Assembly: GCA_026225945.1 (NCBI GenBank)
Contig: JAMJFZ010001089.1
Span: 3,726,501 to 3,790,500, forward strand
From: Cricetomys ansorgei
Taxonomy: Eukaryota > Chordata > Mammalia > Rodentia > Nesomyidae
Reading direction: 5' to 3'
Length of the DNA: 64,000 nt
The notes under the pieces were generated by a model that did not search any database, was not told the origin of the DNA, and worked only from the letters and a program-made list of their open reading frames with translations. The translations under genes were made by a program, and so were the position numbers. Below are positions 57,442-64,000 of this stretch, piece after piece (the first letter of the stretch is position 1; each line of letters begins with the position of its first letter).

Positions 57442-58646
57442 GTACGTATGGGAGATGAGACCTAGCCTGCCAGAAGAGGCCAGGGTGGCCTGCTGTATAT
57501 CTGGAGTCTCACTGGAAGTCAGTTCCAGGGGTCCCTGAGAGACCTGGCTAGAAAGAAGGGACAACTTTCAGGGTTGTCCTTTGAGCTGGGGAGACTGGGG
57601 GGTCTTAAGACATTGTCTCCCTGGCCCTGTGAGCAGCACAGGCCTTCTACAGGGTGGTCCCGCTGCAGTAGTACTTTGGGAAGCACTGTTTTCCTCGGCC
57701 GCTCAGCCCCAGTCTTGTCCTCCGCAGATGAGGATGGCTGCCCTGTCCACGGGCTTCTAGAACAAGAACAGTGGCGGTGTCTCCCTCCCATCCAGTGTAG
57801 TCGTCAGCCAGATGCTGAGAAGGACACGGGGATGTGCCAGGGAAGGCAGATGCCACTCTGGCCCATGGTGTGAAGACTCCATGTGCCACCTATTAGTAGG
57901 TGGGTAGGACTGTTACTTTCTTGGCCTTGTAGCAGCCAACCTGATGGAACCAGGACACGCTCCTCACCTGGCTGTCACGTGGGCACACCCCTGTCTCTTG
58001 TGGAGCTCACCTGCCACCCTTGGGGCTGGAGTTGCAACATCCAGAGAAGGTTCTGTTATTTTAGCATAGAGAGAGAGAGAGGTCAGTCCAGAGAGAGACA
58101 CCGGGATAGAACCATGAAGCCAAAAGATAGAAACACCCTTCCCCCATCACCCCTCCAAAGAGAGCACCCCAACCCCTTGTCCACATCTCACTGCCGTGGC
58201 CTCCTATCAACAGCGGCCTTGGCACAGCTGGCTAGGTCCTACACTTGGGTGTGGCGTGCTGGTACCTGGTTCTGGTCAGAGATGTTCTCAGCTGTTGACA
58301 GCTTGATGTGTAAGCCGTTGGGGAAAGCCCAACTGCGCCTCCTTGCCCTGTGGTTTAGGGGGCTGTTGCTGGCCTTGCAGAGCCTGGGCAAGGACCATTA
58401 GACCTCCTGTAGGACTCTGCTTCTAGGATTCTTTTAAGATCAATTTGTAGAAGACCTAGGGTGAGAGGAACAGGAGAAAGAATGTGATCCTTAGCCTTGC
58501 CTCCCGAAGAAGGGCTCTCCCCAAGCAGCAAGGGGTCCTGTCCTTGTTCATTTAGTTCTGGATGCTGCATTTGTGTAGAGTGGGGGAGCTGGGAACCAGT
58601 GGCCTTCATGTGAATGGACATCTCTTTTTCTTTTTCCATTGCTCAG
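57442..58646 (+). other. Rreb1: Rreb1 last coding intron
   Basis: A 1.2-kb intron with relatively G+C-rich unique sequence and a GAGA stretch near 58070-58105. It has no SINE I can call. It ends in a T-rich tract and gctcag at 58646. The open frames inside are not conserved-looking. Confidence 0.8.
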
Positions 58647-59128
58647 GAGAAAGGCCATACAAGTGTCAGACCTGTGAGCGAACCTTCACCTTAAAGCACA
58701 GCCTTGTTCGACACCAGAGGATTCACCAAAAAGCCCGGCATGGCAAGCATGGGAAAGACAGCGACAAGGACGAGCGGGCGGAGGAAGACAGTGAGAATGA
58801 ATCCACCCACAGTGCTAACAACCCTGTCTCAGAGAATGAGGCTGAGCCTGTGGCTCCTAGCACCAGCAACCATGTGGCCATCACCCGGAGCCAGAAAGAG
58901 AGCTCGGCCAATTCCGGGAAGGATTGTGGCCAGGAGGAGAAGGCTGCAGCAGAGCAGGCAGCTGAGCCCAGCCACAGCTCCCCTAAGGAGCAGGCGTCTC
59001 CAGGTGAGACAGACCCCGAGAGCCCAGCAGCAGCCCTTGTGCAAGACCTGCTGGAGCTGTGCAGCAAGAGGCCCGCCCCGATCCTGGCGGCCACCGACAG
59101 TGCCTCCCAGCTCCTGGGGATGGAATGA
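58647..59128 (+). CDS. Rreb1: Rreb1 terminal coding exon 10 (residues 1590-1749, finger 16, stop)
   Basis: The 482-nt coding part begins by completing G1590 and reads [19 protein letters not shown], which is finger 16 at 1594-1616. It is joined to finger 15 by the canonical TGERP linker, so the two act as a tandem pair. A basic [12 protein letters not shown] stretch follows, then a Ser/Glu-rich tail and the conserved C-terminus [15 protein letters not shown] is at 59126-59128. The last four residues, LGME, match RREB1 C-termini as I remember them. No signal peptide or membrane segment is present in the protein. Confidence 0.97.
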
Positions 59129-59207
59129 CAGCCTGCCTGTCCCCGTCGGCACTCAAAGCCAGCAGAGCATCCCGAATATAGATTTCTCAGTGTCCTTCAG
59201 CTGTCTG

Positions 59208-59246
59208 GAGAGAGAGACAGAGAGAGAGGAAAGAGAGAGAGAGACA
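59208..59246. repeat. (GA)n-type purine repeat in the 3' UTR
   Basis: Interrupted GAGA units start about 80 nt after the stop codon. Confidence 0.9.
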
Positions 59247-59888
59247 AGCAGGCGGACGGCCAACCAGTTCGTGCCATAGCCTTACCCAGTGCGCATGCAC
59301 TCGGCCCCAGCATGGCTGACTCCAGTGCCTTAACTACTTACGGGTCCTCCCATGTTATTGTGGGTGTGCCCCCCCAAAAAATGACATTTTAACAAAACAA
59401 ATATTTTAATGAATTATTGGGAGGACCTCTTCATTTAAGCATTAACATTACCTTTTTTGTGTTGGTATGTTTGAGCTTTTTTTTGTGAATCTGTGATAGT
59501 ACTGTTTGTTCTGTGAGCTGGGAACAGGAGAAGAAAACCTTACCCTTGGATCCCCGTAGCCAATAACTGGAAGATAATGATGTGAATTTCATGTACATGA
59601 CCAGAGGGAAGAGGGTGCCAAGCTGATTTCTAAGCTAGGACCGTTTTTTCTCTGGTTCACCTGGTGGGGGAGCCATGATCTGGTCTTTGTTGTTAGTGGG
59701 TGTGGTTGGTGCAGGGAAGATTCTAGCTTCAACCTCATGTGTTTCCACTCTCTCCATGCTCGAAATGGTTACTGTTCAAATTCTTAATTTACAGAGAAGA
59801 GTGACTTCCCTGGCAGCCTAACCTATGGAGGACATGCCTGGATGTCATATATTGATTTTTTTTCCCTTCTCCCCATTCGGTATATGTC

Positions 59889-59932
59889 GTTATTAATATT
59901 ATTGTTGTTATTATTATTATTATTGTTATTAG
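59889..59932. repeat. (ATT)n repeat in the 3' UTR
   Basis: Interrupted ATT/GTT units. They are T/A-rich on the transcript strand. Confidence 0.9.
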
Positions 59933-61472
59933 TTCATCAGTTTGCTGGGCTCTGCATTTAGCAGAAACGAATGGGCAATATTTGTCCTGGGAGACCCGCA
60001 CTGCTGCCTGGTCCCCACTTAACGTGTGCCTGAAGCTTTTGTTGGTGCACCACTGATGGCTTTTCTACTGTACTCAGACCACAAGCCTTTCTTCCACGAC
60101 TGTAGAATCCAGCAAGGGCCAGGAGTGGTCCTCCAAACATGGCCAATGAGTGGCTCAGAGGGTAGAGCAAGGATGCAGGTGTGGTAGGGAGCAGGCATCC
60201 GAGACATCAGGCCACACCCGGGGCACCTCAGAGACTGCTTGCAAAGCAGTGGTGGGCGCACTGCGCATGAGCAAGGCACCCCTGTCTTCCTGCTGAGCCA
60301 GGTCCCAGCCTTCCCCAAGCTGTGCTACTGTCGTTTGAAAAGCAATGAGATACTACTGCCGGTGATGAACTGAAGTGAGTATGCACGGTTTAGATGAGAG
60401 GGTTGTCTTCACCTTCCTGCGGTGTGGGGCTGCTGCTTGGAGAGAGATGCTTTCAGTTCCCTCTCTGGCCCAAGCCCCTGGTGCACAAAGGCAGGGTTTT
60501 TTCCCTTTATCCCTGAGTGCTCTATACAGAATACTGGCAGTAGACTTCCCTCATCAGCAAGAAGAAACCGCTCCTACTGTAGCTGACCACTGTTCAGCAC
60601 CCTGTTCTTTAGACCGGAGGACGCCTGAGCCACAACCGCTACTAGAGCCCCCATGGTGGTCCCTTGCCCGAAGAGCCTTAAGACTTCCCTAGGGAAGGCT
60701 TCCCTCTGCTCCACTTCTTCCCCTCCCCCTATGGCTCCGTATGCTCTGCTGTTGAGCCCTGAGCACTCTTTCTCCCACCAGTTTCTAGTGGCTAAAATCC
60801 AACCACCCTGACTTCAATGGAAGATAGATGTTCTAGAGATAATGAAAAGTGATATATTTGCATTTGAGAGGAAAAAAAATGTCAAGGTATATATGATTTT
60901 TAACTGTATTAGGGATGTATGTACCAGTTTGAAATTGAGATTTTATTTACTAGAGAGAGGGGAATCAGAACCCCAGGGTCTTCTAAGTTAAAGCCAGCTC
61001 CTGCACCCTCTAGTTGTTTTGTATTATTATTACCATTGTTATTGTTACTTCCATTGTTATTATTTGGGGTTTCTTGTGTTTTGTTTCTCTTTGCAACTCT
61101 CCACACTAAACTCATGATATTGTGGGGAGAAGCCATGACTGAACTCTACTCTGTGGTGAGATGTAGCAGGGATCGGCTCCCAGCAGCGGCCGTAGCCGGA
61201 GGCTGCAGCTCGCAATAATCACTATTGATTTAAAGCTTTATTTAGTCTGATCTGTTCCTTCATAGTCAAATAAGGTCTTGCCACATTTTATTAGTGAGGT
61301 TGAGAGATGTATTATTATTTGTTTGTTGTCCTGCCCGCTTTCCTCCCCCAATATTAAACTGTGAAATTTGTGATTTGTTTAAACGCTGGGTGAATCGTAG
61401 TTTAGTTTGCATGTCCAGCTAATTTGTTTCTATACATTTTGTTTGATTCTCTTTCTCCTCAGGGCTTTTACA

Positions 61473-61502
61473 AATATATATATATATATATTATATTACA
61501 CA

Positions 61503-61537
<35 letters not shown>

Positions 61538-61538
61538 G
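61473..61538. repeat. (AT)n repeat in the 3' UTR
   Basis: Three blocks of AT dinucleotides are separated by short breaks, self-complementary within the transcript. Confidence 0.95.
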
Positions 61539-62034
61539 GATCTTCTGAAAAAAATTTTGAGGTGCAAAATTTTTCTTGTTTTTTTGTTTTTGTTTCATTT
61601 TTGTTTTTTCGTTTCTCTCTTCAATGGACACGATGCTGAGATTCAATCACTACATTAAATACCTGGCTGTGAAAACCAAGCAAAAGGGCCCCACGAGCTG
61701 TTCTCCACGCAGCTCCGGGGAAGCTCCGTGAGTCGGATGCCGCTGCAGACAGGTCTCTGCGTTCGTCTCTCTCCTCTCCTCTGTTTCCTCAAGAAGAAAG
61801 TTGATCCTTGATTTCAGCCCATGCATTAAACAGGAAACAATAATAACTGTGTAGAAATTCATATTTTTCTAAAGGGAACTTAAAAACTGCTGCTACATGT
61901 TATGTACAAAACTGGTGTATGCCACACGAACAGAATCACAAGTTTGGTACTTTTTGTTTCTCTTTGTACTCAGTTGTATAGAACTTCCAAATTCAGAATG
62001 AAAAGAAAGCTGTTCTGTATCAAACCATCTAAGC

Positions 62035-62063
62035 AATAAATGTTATATTTAAAAAAAAAAAAA
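62035..62063 (+). terminator. Rreb1: Poly(A) signal and cleavage region of Rreb1
   Basis: AATAAA lies at 62035-62040. The likely cleavage site is about 10-20 nt downstream, at or before the genomic A-run 62051-62063. The A-run means cDNA 3' ends could also arise by internal priming here, so the exact site is not fixed. Confidence 0.8.
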
Positions 62064-62214
62064 TCCAGCACATGACCAACCTGTGAGTCCCTCCAAACCT
62101 GCCTCCCACTCAGGACAGGTCTCAGGCGTCAGGCGACGTGAAGTCTTCAAGGCCGCAGATTCCCAGCCAGCCAAGCCTTAAGCCTGGGCACAGGCAGCAT
62201 CTTTAAAGACAGTT

Positions 62215-62560
62215 GGGACTGGGACTGGGGAGATGGCCCAGTCAGTAAAGTGCCTGCCACGATAGGGAGAGAGCCTGAGTTCAGATCCCAGAACCAATGT
62301 AATAGCTGTGTGCAGTGACATCTGTCTGATTCCAGCATGGGGGTGGGGGCAGGCAAAGACAAGCATATCCCTGGAACTCCTGGGGCAGCTAGTCCAGCCA
62401 GATTGGTGATCTCAGGTTCACTAAGAGGTTCTGCATCAAGAAATAAGGTGGAGGGCTGGCACGATGGCTCAGTGGGTAAAAGTACTTAAGTCAAACCTGA
62501 CAGCCTGAGATGGACCCCCTGGGACAAACAAATGGGAGCAAAATGCTCATACACATAAAA
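62215..62560 (+). mobile_element. Two adjacent tRNA-derived SINE copies (B4/ID-type)
   Basis: The first copy has ggggagatggcccagtcagt and gttcagatcccagaaccaat, a B4-like 3' part and aaataaggtggag. The second, truncated copy starts gctggcacgatggctcagtg at about 62454. Its tail is cut by the B1 that follows. Confidence 0.65.
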
Positions 62561-62561
62561 T

Positions 62562-62718
62562 GACTTTTTTTTTTTTCCTGAGACAGGGTTTCTCTGTTGT
62601 AACTCTGGCTGTCCTCGAACTCACTCTGTAGACCAGGCTGGCCTCGAACTCACAGAGATCTGCCTGTCTCTGCCCCGAGTGCTTGGATTAAAGGCCAGTG
62701 CAGCCACACCTGGTAAAG
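62562..62718 (-). mobile_element. B1 SINE, full length, well preserved
   Basis: A T-run is followed by tgagacagggtttctctgtt, gtaactctggctgtcctcga and ggcctcgaactcacagagat. This is the best-preserved copy of the GTTGTAAC variant B1 in the window. Confidence 0.92.
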
Positions 62719-63784
62719 AGGCAGAGCTGAGTATTTCAAGGGGATCCCTGTGATAAACCAGATCCGGTGTGAGAGCTACAGAGCAGGCACAGACGGGCAC
62801 ATTTAGCTACGACTTGCTCTAGGGGGGCAGGAGTTAGTGTTGAAGAGAGGTGTCCCTCCTGATGAATGATCTTGGCAGAAAATACATTGCACCTAAGAGC
62901 CCATTTCCAGTAAGTGCCTGAGGGACACTGGAGATTTGTTGCACTTCTGGGCTGGGTCCCAAAGAACCCCAACCCCCTACCCCACAAGGACTCTTGGGTC
63001 TAGCCTACCATCCTCATGTTTGTCTCTCCTATATCCAAACTACTGCCAGGTCAGCTGCCCAGCTGTCCTGAAGATCACAAACAGATTCCAGAAACCCTGA
63101 ATGGTGACCAACTAGTGAGGCTGTTCCCTGAGGACATAGTGAGGAGACAGGCTATCCTAGGCAGGAGAGAAAGCCTTAAATCTGAGTCCAGACTTGCCCT
63201 GGGTAGTTCAGCCTGAACAAGATATCTTGTCTTTCATCTCTGTTGTTGTGATAAAACAGTGACCTAAAACAACAGGGGAGGAAATGGCCTATTTGGCTTC
63301 TACTTCCAAATTACAGTCCATCCCTCAGGGAAGTTAGAACAGGAACTTGAAGCAAAAACCAAGGAGGTATGCTGCTTTCTGACTTGCTCATGGTCATGCT
63401 TTGCTAGCTTTCTTGTTCAATTCAGAACCACCTGCCTAGGGAATGGTGCTGCCCACAGTGGGCTTCCCCCCACCCCCACCCCAATATCAGTTATCAGTGA
63501 AGACAAACCTCCATAGACATGCCCACAGGTCAGTCTCATTTGGGCAATGCTTCACTTGGAACTCCAATCCCTTCTCAGGTGACTCTAGACTGTAAAGTTA
63601 ACAGTTAAAGCTAACTAGGACAGTGACCATGATGATCTGCTAGATGTGTATGACCATCCAAGGACCCTACCTTCACTCTGATGGCTATTGTTCAGGACAT
63701 GGATGAGAGCACCAAACCAAGCCCAACATAGTAATGATCTGTGTTGGTTACACTTGGCCCTCAGTAATCCTGAAGTAAGAGTTG

Positions 63785-63925
63785 TTAATCCTCCAGCATG
63801 GTGACACATACCTTTAACCCCAGCACTCAGGAGGCAGAGGCAGGTGGATCTCTGAGTTTGAGGCCAGCCTGGTTTACATAGTGAGTTCAAGGCCAACCAG
63901 GGCTGTTACACAGAGAGACCTTGTG
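63785..63925 (+). mobile_element. B1 SINE
   Basis: The order ggtgacacatacctttaacc, gaggcagaggcaggtggatc and gaggccagcctggtttacat gives a forward B1, followed by a GT/G-rich tract ending in about 12 G near 63940-63951. Confidence 0.85.
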
Positions 63926-64000
63926 TGTGCGTGGGGTGTGGGGGGGGGGGGCGTAAATCCCAGACTTAATGACAGGAAACTGATTTGAAGAAAACTGGCT

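Larger units (their letters stand above)
59129..62055 (+). other. Rreb1: Rreb1 3' untranslated region
   Basis: About 2.9 kb from the stop to the poly(A) region, A/T-rich in its distal half. It contains a GAGA purine tract (59208-59246), an ATT-type repeat (59889-59932), an AT repeat (61473-61538) and T-rich patches. No SINE is recognised inside, unlike the flanking introns, which fits purifying constraint on a UTR. No earlier AATAAA was noticed, but I did not scan every variant hexamer. Confidence 0.8.
294..62060 (+). other. Rreb1: Rreb1 gene body (coding exons to poly(A))
   Basis: This is the extent of the gene visible here, from the first coding exon to the poly(A) signal. RREB1 is a nuclear zinc-finger transcription factor that binds Ras-responsive elements and C-rich CCCCA/CACCC-type sites and works downstream of Ras-MAPK and alongside TGF-beta/SMAD signalling (established knowledge). 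Ten coding exons were joined at GT..AG borders with matching phases, giving 1749 codons with the cassette exon or 1695 without. Those lengths agree with the two main human forms as I remember them (about 1742 and 1687). Sixteen C2H2 fingers fall at residues 66-88, 97-119, 125-147, 208-230, 235-258, 316-338, 643-665, 671-693, 699-722, 754-775, 789-812, 1242-1264, 1270-1293 (cassette), 1446-1468, 1566-1588 and 1594-1616. The promoter and 5' non-coding exons are outside the window. Confidence 0.95.
62064..64000. other. Intergenic DNA downstream of Rreb1
   Basis: SINE-rich sequence with no coding signal I can support on either strand. Unique parts lie at about 62.7-63.8 kb. The neighbouring gene expected 3' of RREB1 in mammals (SSR1) is not seen in this window. 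Confidence 0.7.

Noticed and set aside
57442..58646. A coding exon within the last intron (frames of 90-170 codons)
   Set aside because: Exons 9 and 10 join directly to form the canonical TGERP linker. No conserved-looking peptide or paired splice sites were found in between.
62064..64000. Start of a neighbouring gene (SSR1 expected downstream in mammals)
   Set aside because: No exon-like segment or recognisable peptide is present. The neighbour must lie beyond the window.

Overview
The window is mammalian nuclear DNA from a muroid rodent. Short exons with GT..AG borders are separated by long introns full of rodent SINEs (B1, B2/B3, B4, ID) and microsatellites. The exact species cannot be named from sequence alone. 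Several B1 copies share a variant (GTTACAACAGAGAAACC) that is not the classic mouse form.

One gene is present, on the + strand: Rreb1, the Ras-responsive element-binding protein 1, a large multi-C2H2 zinc-finger transcription factor. I reconstruct ten coding exons: 335-505, 5032-5121, 6325-6488, 27983-28127, 28649-28785, 40305-40494, 41904-44802, 50905-51066, 56632-57441 and 58647-59128. All exon joins keep the reading frame. The predicted protein is 1749 residues, or 1695 if the 162-nt cassette exon 50905-51066 is skipped. It carries 16 C2H2 fingers (15 without the cassette), a basic nuclear-localisation-like patch, three SUMO-consensus lysines, CtBP-type PxDLS motifs, an AT-hook-like patch and a long acidic stretch. 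The 5' non-coding exons and promoter lie upstream of the window. A roughly 2.9-kb 3' UTR follows the stop and ends at an AATAAA near 62035.

Layout. 1-290 is the end of an upstream intron with a B1. 294-6488 holds three small exons encoding fingers 1 to 3. 6489-27982 is a 21.5-kb intron with an interrupted antisense L1 fossil (about 8.2-10.9 kb) and a short LTR-type element (18.2-19.2 kb). 27983-28785 holds two exons. 28786-40304 is an 11.5-kb intron with a strongly G-rich strand-asymmetric tract near 37.3 kb. 40305-44802 holds two exons, including the 2.9-kb exon with fingers 6 to 12. 44803-56631 contains the cassette exon, preceded by a long pyrimidine tract with a 25-C run. 56632-59128 holds the last coding exons. 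59129-62060 is the 3' UTR. 62060-64000 is intergenic SINE-rich DNA.

I see no second protein-coding gene, no functional RNA gene and no prokaryotic system. The non-routine observations are DNA-structure signals (perfect palindromes and hairpins, the G-rich tract, the poly-C tract), exon-architecture details (symmetrical exons whose skipping removes single fingers, one weak 5' splice site) and the lineage-specific B1 variant. All family comparisons are from memory; no alignment or database search was run.
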